64,000 bases of DNA from Brevibacillus humidisoli (GCF_020923435.1 NZ_CP087263.1:62001-126000), one strand, 5' to 3'; counted from the stretch's first letter, positions 36,876 to 45,526 are shown. Program-made: numbers and translations. Notes: generated by a model not told the origin, from the letters alone.

Positions 36876-37846
36876 CACTTTCCGATCTGTTGTTCATGCA
36901 CCAACCACGCAGCCCCGATCACCCCGGCATCGTTGCCCAAGATGGCAGGCACGATCTCACACGATTCAGCAGCATGGCTAAAGGTATAGCGTCGAAACTC
37001 CTCCCTGACGCGCTCAAACAGAAAGTCGCCCGCAGCGGCTACTCCCCCGCCGATCACAATCTTGCCGGGATTGAGGATATTGGCCAAATGGGAGAGGCCG
37101 AGCCCGAGGTAATAGGCGGCATCATCAACGACCTTGACTGCAGCGGCATCTCCCGCCTTGGCAGCATCAAAGACGTCTTTGGCCGTCAGCGCCCCGTTTT
37201 GCTCCAGGACGGCAGCCAATGTCTCGCTCTTTCCTTCTGCAGCTACCTGGGTCCCTTCACGAATAATCGCCGTGGCGGATGCGAATGTCTCCAAACAACC
37301 GGTGCGGCCGCAGTTGCAGAGCGGGCCGCCTGCTGGCACGACGGTCACATGCCCGATCTCGCCGCCCACGCCGCGCACACCGTGGATGATCCGACCATTG
37401 GCGATCACGCCTCCGCCTACGCCGGTCCCCAGCGTGATCGCCACCATGTCTTTGGCCCCCTGACCGGCACCGCGCCACATCTCCCCGAGCGCTGCCGTGT
37501 TGGCATCATTGTCGACCGAGATGGAAAGGCCGCTCAACTGCTCCAGCTTTTGTTTGAGCGGGACACTTTTCCAGTAGAGATTGACCGCTTCATGGACGCT
37601 GCCCGTCGCTTCATCGACCGGTCCGGGAACTCCGATCCCGATGCCGGCGAGGCTGCTGCGCTGCTGCCCTTCCTCCGCCAACAGCTGGTCAATCGTCTCC
37701 ATCATCCTGCCGATCACGCGGTCCGCTCCCTCTGTTACCGGAGTCGGCACCTGTGTCTTGCGCAGGATGTCCCCCTCCATCGTCAACAGAGCAGCTTTAA
37801 TCGCAGTCCCTCCAAGATCCACCCCTGCGATCATCGTTTGCGCCAT
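36875..37846 (-). CDS. glcK: ROK-family glucokinase
   Basis: The 323-residue protein has the ATP motif GVDLGGTAIKAALL, the substrate motif with VDNDANTAALGE, and the ROK zinc signature CNCGRTGCLE, preceded by GEIGHVTV with the zinc His. It phosphorylates glucose to glucose-6-phosphate. The ATG at 37846 follows GGGAGAGG by about 6 bases; upstream ATGs are less suited. It converges with SulP. Confidence 0.9.
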   Translation of the reverse strand: MAQTMIAGVDLGGTAIKAALLTMEGDILRKTQVPTPVTEGADRVIGRMMETIDQLLAEEGQQRSSLAGIGIGVPGPVDEATGSVHEAVNLYWKSVPLKQKLEQLSGLSISVDNDANTAALGEMWRGAGQGAKDMVAITLGTGVGGGVIANGRIIHGVRGVGGEIGHVTVVPAGGPLCNCGRTGCLETFASATAIIREGTQVAAEGKSETLAAVLEQNGALTAKDVFDAAKAGDAAAVKVVDDAAYYLGLGLSHLANILNPGKIVIGGGVAAAGDFLFERVREEFRRYTFSHAAESCEIVPAILGNDAGVIGAAWLVHEQQIGK

Positions 37847-38007
37847 AACCATCCTCTCCCACCGTTTCATTCCATTACGTCTTATATTACCATAAGTTTT
37901 GTACAGGAACATAGCGAATATTCAGAGCAGGCATAGCAATTCCCAAAGTGGGAAATACAGGATATGATGGAGAGAGAACGAAACAGATTGACGGAAGGGA
38001 GGGTCAT

Positions 38008-38898
38008 ATGATCCGAGCCAGATTAATATACAATCCTTCATCAGGACGAGAAGTGGTGCGACGACGGCTGCCTGACATTCTGGACTTTCTGGAGGAAGCA
38101 GGCTTTGAGACGTCCTGTTATGCGACGAAGGGAAAAAACGATGCGACAAAAGAAGCGGAGCGTGCGGTGGCCCGCGGATTCGATGTGGTGATCGCTGCAG
38201 GGGGAGACGGCACGATCTACGAAGTGGTGAACGGCATCGCGGAGAAAAAACATCGCCCCTCTCTCGGAATCATCCCATGCGGTACCAGCAACGACCTGGC
38301 ACGAGCTCTCAACATCCCGCGCTCGATCGGTCAAGCGTGTGAGATCATCACGAACGGACGAACCAAACGGATCGATCTGGGACGAGTAAACGACCGATAT
38401 TTTATCAACATCGCAGGCGGCGGTTCCTTTACTGAACTCACCTACGAAGTGCCAAGCAAGCTAAAGACGATGCTGGGACAGCTCGCCTACTACGTCAAGG
38501 GAATTGAAAAACTGCCGTCCATCCGACCAACGCGGATGCGCCTGCAGACCCGCGACAAGGTAGTGATCGACGATGAGATCATGCTATTTCTCGTCGCCAA
38601 TAGCCATTCCGTAGGCGGCTTTCATCGATTGGCGCCAAGCGCTGACCTCTCCGACGGACTGCTGGACTGTCTGGTGCTGAAAAAAACCAGCCTGCCCGAC
38701 TTTGTACGGCTGGCCACAATGGCGATCAAGGGAGATCATATCAAGGATCCCAATATTCTCTACTTCCAGACCGATTATCTAAAGGCCGTCGCTCCCGAAT
38801 CGGAAAACGTACAGTTGAACCTGGACGGTGAACTGGGCGGCCGGCTCCCCTGCGAGTGCCGGGCGCTGCGGGGACATTTGGAAGTGTTTGTGCCGTAG
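38008..38898 (+). CDS. dgkB: Diacylglycerol kinase (DgkB/YegS type)
   Basis: The 296-residue protein begins with RARLIYNPSSGRE and contains the nucleotide loop AAGGDGTIYEVVNG and GIIPCGTSNDLARAL, typical of soluble diacylglycerol kinases. It returns diacylglycerol from lipoteichoic acid synthesis to phosphatidic acid. The ATG follows GGAAGGGAGGGT. In Bacillales the dgkB gene commonly precedes an RlmCD-type methyltransferase gene, as here. Confidence 0.9.
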   Translation: MIRARLIYNPSSGREVVRRRLPDILDFLEEAGFETSCYATKGKNDATKEAERAVARGFDVVIAAGGDGTIYEVVNGIAEKKHRPSLGIIPCGTSNDLARALNIPRSIGQACEIITNGRTKRIDLGRVNDRYFINIAGGGSFTELTYEVPSKLKTMLGQLAYYVKGIEKLPSIRPTRMRLQTRDKVVIDDEIMLFLVANSHSVGGFHRLAPSADLSDGLLDCLVLKKTSLPDFVRLATMAIKGDHIKDPNILYFQTDYLKAVAPESENVQLNLDGELGGRLPCECRALRGHLEVFVP

Positions 38899-39223
38899 GG
38901 TGACGGGTTTTGAGAGGATTAAGAGCTGAGAGGATACGAACATGCTGCTGTATGATTCGTTTTTCTACACAGCAGATGGTATAGTGAATGGAGAGAAACG
39001 GTGGAGGGAACGGAGAAGGATAGCGTCACAGGTGGGTGTTTTCCTTTTTTATCTACCCGAGAAAGTTAACCTTCGGGAAGCCTTCGCGAACCTTCGCGAA
39101 CCTCCGCCGCTAACGCGATAAGGAATGATGGTATAAGAAAAACTTCGGCGTTCACCGCCACTGGGCAAGAATGGGCGACGCCGAGTTTTCTCATGTTTTT
39201 GGACAAAAGGAGCAGACAGAAGA
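38899..39223. other. dgkB-rlmD intergenic region with hairpins
   Basis: CTGCTGT near 38945 pairs with ACAGCAG near 38971. At 39068-39108 CCTTCGGGAAG is followed by two CCTTCGCGAA repeats. GAAAAACTTCGGCGT (39137-39151) pairs, with two bulges, with ACGCCGAGTTTTC (39178-39190), a terminator-like stem. I see no gene here. Confidence 0.55.
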
Positions 39224-41197
39224 GTGGCCAAGCCGAAAAAGCGAAAGCAGACGACGGAATTGAATAGTGGGAAGCGGGCAAAGCAGACGGGTAAAAGAGA
39301 AGCGGATCGAAGGCAGGCGAATCGAGCGCGAATGGATCGCATGCAAACGGATCGCTCGCAAACCGACCGGACGCAAACGGATCGAACGCAGGCTAACCGG
39401 ACACAAACGGTGCGTATGCAAGATGATAGAACGCAAGCCGGTGGAACACAGGCTACTGGCAGTAGAAAAGAGCGGTTGAGCTCGGACCAACTGCGCCAAG
39501 CAGATCAATCAGCCAAAAGGCTGGTTAGAGAAAAGGATAGCGCGCGACCCGGCCCCAAACAGGACAAAACGAAACGAAACCGAAAGGGAGGGGTTGTTGG
39601 CGCAGCCGCTGTCAGCGGAAGATCTGCCAGCAAAGCAGCTGCCAGTAGAGCAGATGCCACTCGAACAGCTACTACTAACACACCGGGAGTCATCGTTCAG
39701 AAGGAAACGCCAAACCTCCCTGTCTCGGTCGGGCAGATCATCGAGCTGGATGTAACCGGTCTGACCCATGATGGAGCAGGTGTCGGCCGATACGAAGGCT
39801 ATACGCTGTTCATCCCGCAGGTACTGGCTGGTGAGCGGGTGCGGGTGCAGGTGGAGCATACCAAAAAGAAGTACGGCTTTGCCAAGCTGCTGGAGATCCT
39901 CAAACAGGCGGAGACCCGTGTGGCGCCTCCTTGTCCGGTATTTGACCGCTGCGGCGGCTGTTCCCTGCAGCATTTGGATTATGGGGAGCAGCTGCGGCAT
40001 AAGCGGCAGATCGTGGTGGATAATCTGCGACGGATCGGCCGGTTTTCCGTGGCGGGGGAAGACGACCAGCGAGACAACGGTGCGCCCGGGCAGATGGGGG
40101 ATCAGGTCGGACAGCGGAATGGACAGCAAACTGAACAGCAAACTGAACAGCAAACTGAACCTGCACCCCCTGTCATCGTCCATCCCACGATCGGCATGGA
40201 TGAGCCGTGGCGTTATCGCAACAAAGCGCAGGTACCGATCGGTGAGCAGGACGGCGGATTGGTTGGCGGTTTTTACGCAGAACGCTCCCATACGATTGTC
40301 GACATCGACCAATGCCTGATTCAAAATGAAGCCAGCGACGCCATTGTAGGAGTGGTAAAGCGGATGGCTGCCCGAGTGGGTATTACTGCTTACGACGAAG
40401 TGAACCATACCGGACTGCTGCGTCACGTGGTGACCAAGGTGGGCGTGAGGACAGGCGAGATCATGGTCGTGCTGATCACCACGGAAGAATTTATCCCCAA
40501 CCGGGAACTGCTGATCGAAGCGATCCGCCAAGAAGTATCCGGCGTTGCCAGCATCGTGCAGAATATAAATCCGGAGCGGACCAATGTGATCTTTGGGAAC
40601 AGCACCATCACCCTATGGGGAAGTGACGTGATCTACGATTACATTGGACCGATCAAGTTCGCTATTTCGGCTCGCTCGTTTTACCAGGTCAATCCCACAC
40701 AGACGGAGATTTTGTACGGGAAGACGTTGGAGTATGCGGGGCTGACAGGCGAGGAGAAGGTGATTGACGCGTACTGCGGCATCGGGACGATCTCGCTGTT
40801 CTTGGCGCAAAAGGCGGGCCACGTCTATGGTGTGGAGATCGTGCCGGAGGCGATTGCCGATGCTCGTCGGAATGCGGAGCTAAATGGTGTAGCGAACGCG
40901 ACGTTTGAGGTGGGAGCGGCAGAGCATGTGATTCCGGCGTGGAAGGAGCAGGGGATTACACCGGATGTGATTGTGGTCGATCCGCCACGCAAAGGGTGTG
41001 ACGAAGCGCTGTTGGCGACGATTCTGCAGATGAGGCCGAAGCGGGTGGTGTATGTGTCCTGTAATCCGGCGACGCTGGCGCGTGATTTGAAGGTGTTGGC
41101 GGATGGGTATGTGGTGGAAGAGGTGCAGCCGGTGGATATGTTCCCGCATACGGGGCATGTGGAGTGCTGTTCACTGTTGGTAAGGAAAGACCAATAG
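39224..41197 (+). CDS. rlmD: RlmD/RlmCD-type 23S rRNA (uracil-C5) methyltransferase with repeat-rich extension
   Basis: The 657-residue protein has a roughly 165-residue basic, low-complexity N-terminus made of pentapeptide-like repeats (DRxQT), then a TRAM domain (about 168-225), the Fe-S motif CPVFDRCGGC, and the methyltransferase domain (DAYCGIGTISLFLA for AdoMet, DPPRKGCDEALL, catalytic Cys in YVSCNPATLARDL). It methylates uridines in 23S rRNA. An additional linker near 290-315 contains three QQTE repeats. Bacillales homologues are about 450-480 residues, so the N-terminus is an unusual extension. The GTG start follows AAAAGGAG by about 11 bases; a start near the TRAM domain is not excluded. 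Confidence 0.88.
   Translation: MAKPKKRKQTTELNSGKRAKQTGKREADRRQANRARMDRMQTDRSQTDRTQTDRTQANRTQTVRMQDDRTQAGGTQATGSRKERLSSDQLRQADQSAKRLVREKDSARPGPKQDKTKRNRKGGVVGAAAVSGRSASKAAASRADATRTATTNTPGVIVQKETPNLPVSVGQIIELDVTGLTHDGAGVGRYEGYTLFIPQVLAGERVRVQVEHTKKKYGFAKLLEILKQAETRVAPPCPVFDRCGGCSLQHLDYGEQLRHKRQIVVDNLRRIGRFSVAGEDDQRDNGAPGQMGDQVGQRNGQQTEQQTEQQTEPAPPVIVHPTIGMDEPWRYRNKAQVPIGEQDGGLVGGFYAERSHTIVDIDQCLIQNEASDAIVGVVKRMAARVGITAYDEVNHTGLLRHVVTKVGVRTGEIMVVLITTEEFIPNRELLIEAIRQEVSGVASIVQNINPERTNVIFGNSTITLWGSDVIYDYIGPIKFAISARSFYQVNPTQTEILYGKTLEYAGLTGEEKVIDAYCGIGTISLFLAQKAGHVYGVEIVPEAIADARRNAELNGVANATFEVGAAEHVIPAWKEQGITPDVIVVDPPRKGCDEALLATILQMRPKRVVYVSCNPATLARDLKVLADGYVVEEVQPVDMFPHTGHVECCSLLVRKDQ
39320..39454 (+). 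repeat. In-frame 15-bp tandem repeat (9 units)
   Basis: Nine 15-base units run in frame through the rlmD extension, for example GATCGCATGCAAACG (39335-39349), GACCGGACGCAAACG and AACCGGACACAAACG. They encode variations of Asp/Asn-Arg-x-Gln-Thr. Units differ at several positions, so the array is old or under selection for its charge pattern. Confidence 0.85.
40124..40159 (+). repeat. Three 12-bp tandem repeats in rlmD
   Basis: CAGCAAACTGAA occurs three times without change, encoding Gln-Gln-Thr-Glu repeats in a linker that interrupts the methyltransferase. Perfect identity suggests recent slippage. Confidence 0.85.
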
Positions 41198-41214
41198 TTG
41201 AGATGTATTGGCGT

Positions 41215-41245
41215 AGCAGAGGGATTCAAGATTCCTCTGCTTTTT
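41215..41245 (+). terminator. Intrinsic terminator of rlmD
   Basis: AGCAGAGG (41215-41222) pairs with CCTCTGCT (41234-41241), followed by a T run. Confidence 0.9.
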
Positions 41246-41417
41246 ACTTACTATTAGACTGGTAATGTGTGTTAAAATTTGTTAAACAGTCTGTATCTAA
41301 CGCTACAATACTCTTTACTAATAAAAACGGAGCAGATAAAAGTGCATCTATTAATTGCGAAGGGAAATGTTTTACCAAGACGGAATTAATCCATGCCAAT
41401 AATGCAGCAATTGGCGA

Positions 41418-41470
41418 GTTGTTGATTTAGAGATTTACAGTATTCTAAAGCACGAGTAACAATCGAATTA
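41418..41470 (+). pseudogene. 3'-end remnant of a GNAT acetyltransferase gene
   Basis: These 53 bases match the 3' end of the acetyltransferase gene at 44141-44193 with only a few changes (shared core GAGATTTACAGTATTCTAAAGC). Nothing of the 5' part remains. The rest of 41246-41566 holds no gene I can support. Confidence 0.75.
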
Positions 41471-41566
41471 GGAGTCAATAGATTTGACGGCATGTAACAT
41501 AAAGGTCGGCAAAAGAGGTGTACTCCTTGGTACAGATTATTGGAATGGTGAAGGAAGGGAGGGAAT

Positions 41567-42169
41567 ATGATGACGAGAGATCGTTTAGCAGAAGCTATTC
41601 GCCTGCGGGAAGAGGGACGGGCCAAGCAAGACCAAGCGATTCTAAAGGAAGCCAGAACGCTTCTTTTAGAGTTGGCCGCAGCTTACCCTGATGACGCGGA
41701 GATCCTTTTTCAGACTGGAGTGGCTCATGACAACTCCGGTTTAGGGTCAGAGGCCGTGCCGTATTATCTGCGTGCCCTTGAAGTCGGGCTCTCGGGACCG
41801 GACTTTGAGAGATGCTTGCTCGGTCTGGGAAGCACGTATCGCTATTTGGGAAACTACGAGCAAGCGGAGGAAATACTGCGGCGAGGCGTGAAAGAGTTTC
41901 CGTATAACCGAGCGATCCAGGTCTTACTCGCGATGACTCTGTACAATACGGAGCGTTACAAGGAAGCGATGGAAATCGTTTTGACCAGTTTGTTGGAGAC
42001 CACAAATGATGAGAAACTTCAATATTTCAAACGAGGGCTACTGTACTATGCCACGCATCTCGATGAAAAAATCGTCTTGAGCAGCAAGTTTGCACGCTCT
42101 GTCGCTTCCAGACATGTGGAGTGTCGCTCGCTGTTGGTAAGGAAGGATAATCAAATGGAGATGTATTGA
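41567..42169 (+). CDS. TPR protein with a tail borrowed from an RlmD-type gene
   Basis: The 200-residue protein is a helical-repeat protein: 'AIRLREEGRAKQDQAILKEARTLL' start, AEILFQTGVAHDNSGLGSEAVPYYLRAL and NYEQAEEILRRGVKEFP are TPR units. The last about 16 residues (HVECRSLLVRKDNQ...) repeat the C-terminus of the neighbouring RlmD (HVECCSLLVRKDQ), and the DNA (42113-42168) matches rlmD's 3' end (41156-41210). The natural C-terminus thus appears replaced by the end of a deleted RlmD paralogue. GGAGGG precedes tandem ATG codons. Function unknown; TPR proteins bind partners. Confidence 0.8.
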   Translation: MMTRDRLAEAIRLREEGRAKQDQAILKEARTLLLELAAAYPDDAEILFQTGVAHDNSGLGSEAVPYYLRALEVGLSGPDFERCLLGLGSTYRYLGNYEQAEEILRRGVKEFPYNRAIQVLLAMTLYNTERYKEAMEIVLTSLLETTNDEKLQYFKRGLLYYATHLDEKIVLSSKFARSVASRHVECRSLLVRKDNQMEMY

Positions 42170-42180
42170 TGGTATTTAGA

Positions 42181-42206
42181 TGAGGGGATATTACCCCTCA
42201 ATTTTT
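42181..42206 (+). terminator. Intrinsic terminator
   Basis: TGAGGGG (42181-42187) pairs with CCCCTCA (42194-42200), followed by ATTTTT. It lies just after the TPR gene. Confidence 0.85.
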
Positions 42207-42521
42207 ATGATCATTTCGTCGAAAAATAACCCTCTCATAGAAGCAATAATATATTCGTGTTGGCTGTCCAGAGGAGTGTGCGATACCTTATTCAACGTCT
42301 GGAAATGGTATTTATATGGAATATCCTATAACTACATGTTTAAGCAGATATATTGTTCCACGTAAACAACAATTATTGCAAAATAAACAACGAATGAGCG
42401 ATATAGTTAATAAATCAACAAACTTAGAAACAAGTAATGCGACCCACAAGCTTTTGTAATGGTTGCTCCGCGAATGAGGCGCTACGAGAAGGTTTAAACG
42501 GTCGAGACTGGAGGAGAAGAC
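42207..42521. other. A+T-rich intergenic region with a short open frame
   Basis: A 47-codon frame from about 42316 (ATGGAATATCC) to 42459 is the only possible coding stretch; it has no clear ribosome site and no family I can name. The region is poorer in G+C than its neighbours and may be the remains of inserted DNA. Confidence 0.35.
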
Positions 42522-43283
42522 ATGAGCGGGGATACAAAACTGATTCGATTGATAGAAGAGCTCGCGGCCAACGGTTGGCCTGCATACATCCAGCAGACGC
42601 TGGGAGCGTGGAGGCTGCGGGCAAATATGGATGTAACGAAGCGAGCGAACAGTGTGTATACGAGTGGCCCTTTTCCTGAGCATGGGGAATGGCTGGACAT
42701 TGTAGAGGACTTCTATAGGAGGCGATCGCTTTCGCCCTGTTTCCATATCAGCGAGACGTCACCAGCCGAATTGGATGGCATCCTGGATTCTGCTGGCTAT
42801 CGTAAGGACTCCGCATGTTTTACGATGGTCGCATCATGCGGGGAAGTGATGGACCGCTCCGTGGAGTCTGATCTGTTTACTTCTGAGTTTGCGGGAGAGG
42901 CAAGCAGTGAGTGGATTCATGCTTTTATCCGCCTAGAAGGATACTCGCCGGGTCGCTATGAGGGGTATGTGCATATTTTTTCCATGATTGGTCCCAAGAA
43001 GGCGTTCGTCATTCTGCGTGAGCATGGGGAATTAATCGCGCTGGGCACTGCCGTAGTGGAGAGAGGTTGGGCTGGTCTGAGTAATATTGTTGTTGCCCCC
43101 GAACACCGCGGAAAAGGGGCAGCGATTGCTCTACTCCGTTCTCTTGCAGATTGGTCTTTGCGGAATGGTGCAGATCAACTGTACTTACAGGTCTTAAAAG
43201 ATAATTCACCTGCCTTATCGCTCTATCGCAAAATGGGGTTTACTCCTTTGTATGAATACCATTACCGACTGTTAGATACGTAA
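42522..43283 (+). CDS. GNAT-family N-acetyltransferase
   Basis: The 253-residue protein has an N-terminal half of unknown substrate role and a C-terminal GNAT domain: AGLSNIVVAPEHRGKGAAIALLRSLADWS is the acetyl-CoA pyrophosphate loop (R/QxxGxG/A type) and LYLQVLKDNSPALSLYRKMGF is the conserved C-terminal motif. GGAGGAGAAGAC precedes the ATG. It would acetylate a small molecule or peptide amine. It is the first of several acetyltransferase genes in this accretion zone. Confidence 0.85.
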   Translation: MSGDTKLIRLIEELAANGWPAYIQQTLGAWRLRANMDVTKRANSVYTSGPFPEHGEWLDIVEDFYRRRSLSPCFHISETSPAELDGILDSAGYRKDSACFTMVASCGEVMDRSVESDLFTSEFAGEASSEWIHAFIRLEGYSPGRYEGYVHIFSMIGPKKAFVILREHGELIALGTAVVERGWAGLSNIVVAPEHRGKGAAIALLRSLADWSLRNGADQLYLQVLKDNSPALSLYRKMGFTPLYEYHYRLLDT

Positions 43284-43621
43284 GAGAGTGACTCAAAACT
43301 CAAAAATAGTTATCCGGTATTTGTTATGATCGATTGCGTGAATGGAGCCAAAGGGAATCTTTCCTGAAGTCATGAGAGAGTAAACATGCACCAGTGTGTC
43401 TGCTTTTTTATCAAACCTTTCGATTACTAAACTCTGGAAGGGGTTTTGAATCCCTTTGAAGAACATTTGTTGGTGGGGAATTCTGGGGATATTACTGTGA
43501 TACGATTGGCTACTCTTCATTACCGGAACCCTCACGGGATCTGACTGACAAGGAGAGGGAAATGCAAAATCGATTTGCACATACCGATAAAAAAAGGTCG
43601 TCAACCTAGAAAGGATCATAC
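43284..43621. other. Intergenic region without a recognisable gene
   Basis: A 108-codon minus-strand frame (43293-43619) spans nearly the whole gap, but its product matches no family I know and its upstream sequence shows no convincing ribosome site. It may be decayed coding DNA. Confidence 0.3.
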
Positions 43622-44197
43622 ATGGATACGAACATTGTTTTTAGCGAGTTTCCAATCATAAAATCTGATAGCCTAGTCCTGAAAAAGATTGATGTGAGCC
43701 ATCTGGAAGACGTTTATGAGATCTACAGCAATGACACTGTGTTTCAACATTGCGGGATCATCCCGAAACATAATAAAGAGACGGTTAAGACGATGATCGG
43801 CCATTTTGAAAGGGATTATCGTAAAAAGTCAAGGGTGAAGTGGGGTATTTTCTGCAATACCGAAACCGATAAACTGGTTGGTATCATGGAAGCATTTGAT
43901 TTTAATCAAAAGGTAAACATGGTGACGATCGGTTACTTTTTGGCGGAATCGTATTGGGGAAATGGAATTGCTACAAATGCGCTCAAAGCATTGATCGGAT
44001 TTCTCTTTGATGATGTCAACGTAAACAGAATTCAGGCTGAAGTGATGCCTGCAAACGAAGGATCAAAGAAAGTGTTAGGGAAGAACGGGTTTGTCAAAGA
44101 AGGTACATTAAGACAAGCATCATTCTGGTCGGGTAAGGGTGTTGTTGATTTGGAGATTTACAGTATTCTAAAGCATGAGTATCAATCGAATAAGTAA
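43622..44197 (+). CDS. RimJ/RimL-type GNAT acetyltransferase
   Basis: The 191-residue protein has the RimJ/RimL layout: DSLVLKKIDVSHLEDVYEIY at the start, IGYFLAESYWGNGIATNALKALIGFLF as acetyl-CoA loop, and NRIQAEVMPANEGSKKVLGKNGF near the end. It probably acetylates a protein N-terminus or an antibiotic. A fragment of a near-identical gene end is found 2.7 kb upstream (41418-41470). Confidence 0.88.
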   Translation: MDTNIVFSEFPIIKSDSLVLKKIDVSHLEDVYEIYSNDTVFQHCGIIPKHNKETVKTMIGHFERDYRKKSRVKWGIFCNTETDKLVGIMEAFDFNQKVNMVTIGYFLAESYWGNGIATNALKALIGFLFDDVNVNRIQAEVMPANEGSKKVLGKNGFVKEGTLRQASFWSGKGVVDLEIYSILKHEYQSNK

Positions 44198-44249
44198 TCA
44201 ACGTTCACTTCCCACGTAAGTGCACTCTTGTATGGAATCACAACGGATT

Positions 44250-44573
44250 TCAATACGATTTGCTTGGCTCTTGTATAGCAAAATGGGTAATGGCACGTAC
44301 TGCTTCTGTTACATATCCTTGTTTTGCACAAGAGGTACGTACCCAATACCCAATCTCAAACTTGCGTGAGTGCCAATCGATTCGATGAAGACCGCTGCTG
44401 CCCACGATTTGGCCGGTCTTTTTTAATATGAGAAGCAATCTAAGGTCTGTACGTTCCAAACATTGCAGTCGAGCCTGTCGGATATTGGATTCGGACGCTT
44501 CGATTGTTAGAATGGTTTCTGCCCATGGCATCCACGGACGTAATTCATCGATGCTCTGTCCGTAAATATTTCC
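44250..44573 (-). pseudogene. Truncated GNAT acetyltransferase
   Basis: The open minus-strand stretch encodes the middle of a RimJ/RimL acetyltransferase (SIDELRPWMPWAETI, GLHRIDWHSRKFEIGYWV, GYVTEAVRAITHFA). A stop at 44574-44576 cuts off the N-terminus, and the C-terminal third after the acetyl-CoA loop is replaced by a short unrelated tail (QEPSKSY). Between it and the Nudix gene a 22-codon minus-strand fragment (MLGFLYEGFDKKE...) is left unassigned. This is gene debris. Confidence 0.75.
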
Positions 44574-44712
44574 TTACGGTTTCGACGAAAGTGTTCCTGC
44601 TAGATTTCAACAGCGGCAATAGCAGCAGCTTCTTTTTTGTCGAATCCTTCATAAAGGAATCCCAACATTTCTCCAGTGTCAGTAGTCCAGTTAAGAAAGG
44701 AAAGGAAAAAGC

Positions 44713-45144
44713 ATGATGGCTCAAAACAGGATTGGACTTCCCCGGTTAGGTGTAGGGGCAGTCATTACGAACGAACAAAATGAGATCCTATTGGTGCTCC
44801 GCAATAGGAACCCGGAAAAAGATACGTGGAGCATCCCAGGAGGCAAGGTGGACCCTTACGAAACTCTCGAGCATTGCGTCATACGAGAAGTGAAAGAAGA
44901 GGTAAATCTTGACGTTGAGGTAAAGGGTCTGCTCTGTATGGCGGAAACGATTCGACCTGAAAGCGAGGAACATTGGGTTTCGGCCATATATGAAGTGACT
45001 GTAAAGAGTGGGGAAGCTCGCAATATGGAGTCAGACGGGGCGATTGCAGACCTGAAATGGGTTCGCCTTGATCAGCTCCCAGCAAACCTGGCGTGTTTCA
45101 CTGTGCCTGCTATCGACCATTTGATAAACCAAAGCAATCGGTGA
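44713..45144 (+). CDS. Nudix hydrolase
   Basis: The 143-residue protein carries a complete Nudix box, GGKVDPYETLEHCVIREVKEE (Gx5Ex7REUXEEXGU pattern) within a full-length domain. Nudix enzymes hydrolyse nucleoside diphosphates linked to other groups, such as oxidised dNTPs or ADP-ribose. AAGGAAAAAGC precedes the ATG at 44713; a second ATG follows directly. It lies among acetyltransferase genes with no clear operon partner. Confidence 0.88.
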   Translation: MMAQNRIGLPRLGVGAVITNEQNEILLVLRNRNPEKDTWSIPGGKVDPYETLEHCVIREVKEEVNLDVEVKGLLCMAETIRPESEEHWVSAIYEVTVKSGEARNMESDGAIADLKWVRLDQLPANLACFTVPAIDHLINQSNR

Positions 45145-45248
45145 CCGGCACTCAACTGAGGAGATGTACATGCGTGCCGAGGATCGGAATGGTCGACAAT
45201 TTCGGCTGATGGCGTTCCTGATCGTTCGGACAATGACTCATCTTGGCA

Positions 45249-45277
45249 TTGAACGTATGGAGGAACATAGATATAAT
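45249..45277 (+). promoter_or_regulatory. Promoter of the GNAT attenuator transcript
   Basis: TTGAAC (45249-45254) and TATAAT (45272-45277) are 17 bases apart, a near-consensus sigma-A promoter. The start near 45284 gives an untranslated leader of about 270 bases before the acetyltransferase. Confidence 0.8.
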
Positions 45278-45311
45278 AGAAGAACTTGGGGGAACAAAAG
45301 GGGGATCCGTT

Positions 45312-45416
45312 GTGAAAAAAAGATCGCTGCGTACATTAGCGAAAGGCATCGGATACTCCACTGCCGTTTTCTTCGATTCTCATATCCACGGGATACGTAT
45401 GTCCAAATACGGATGA
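45312..45416 (+). CDS. Leader peptide 1 (34 residues)
   Basis: GTG at 45312 has GGGGGA six bases upstream (45300-45305) and follows the promoter by about 35 bases. The product starts MKKRSLRTLAKGIGY, basic then mixed, with no known family. Its TGA overlaps the ATG of leader peptide 2 as ATGA, so ribosomes that finish it can go straight into the second frame. I infer it serves to load ribosomes on the attenuator. Confidence 0.55.
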   Translation: MKKRSLRTLAKGIGYSTAVFFDSHIHGIRMSKYG

Positions 45417-45484
45417 AGCGGTATGTTCCTGGGATTCCAAGGATACAGGTGGATAAACGCCACAGGCCGCTTTCCCTGTGGTGA
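45413..45484 (+). CDS. Leader peptide 2 (23 residues)
   Basis: The frame MKRYVPGIPRIQ...SLW starts by overlap with leader 1 and ends with TGA at 45482-45484, inside segment 2 of the attenuator. Codons 17-18 coincide with segment 1. A ribosome stalled there would free segment 2 to form the antiterminator. It has no ribosome site of its own, which fits coupling. Function as a regulatory peptide is inference. Confidence 0.5.
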   Translation: MKRYVPGIPRIQVDKRHRPLSLW

Positions 45485-45526
45485 TAGCGAACCGACTCGT
45501 CACCACAGAACGTCTGTGGTGTTTTT
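45460..45526 (+). promoter_or_regulatory. Transcription attenuator with mutually exclusive hairpins
   Basis: Segment 1 CCACAGG (45460-45466) pairs with CCTGTGG in segment 2 (45475-45481). Segment 2 CTGTGGTGA (45476-45484) pairs with segment 3 TCACCACAG (45500-45508). Segment 3 CACCACAGA (45501-45509) pairs with segment 4 TCTGTGGTG (45513-45521), which is followed by TTTTT. Thus 1:2 and 3:4 can coexist (off), while 2:3 prevents the terminator (on), as in trp-type attenuators. Confidence 0.75.

Noticed and set aside
36890-37936. 348-codon plus-strand frame opposite glucokinase
   Set aside because: The minus strand carries full ROK motifs, a good ribosome site and a terminator; the plus-strand product has no recognisable features.
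39320-39454. The 15-bp repeats as a CRISPR array
   Set aside because: Units are contiguous without spacers, vary in sequence and stay in the rlmD reading frame.
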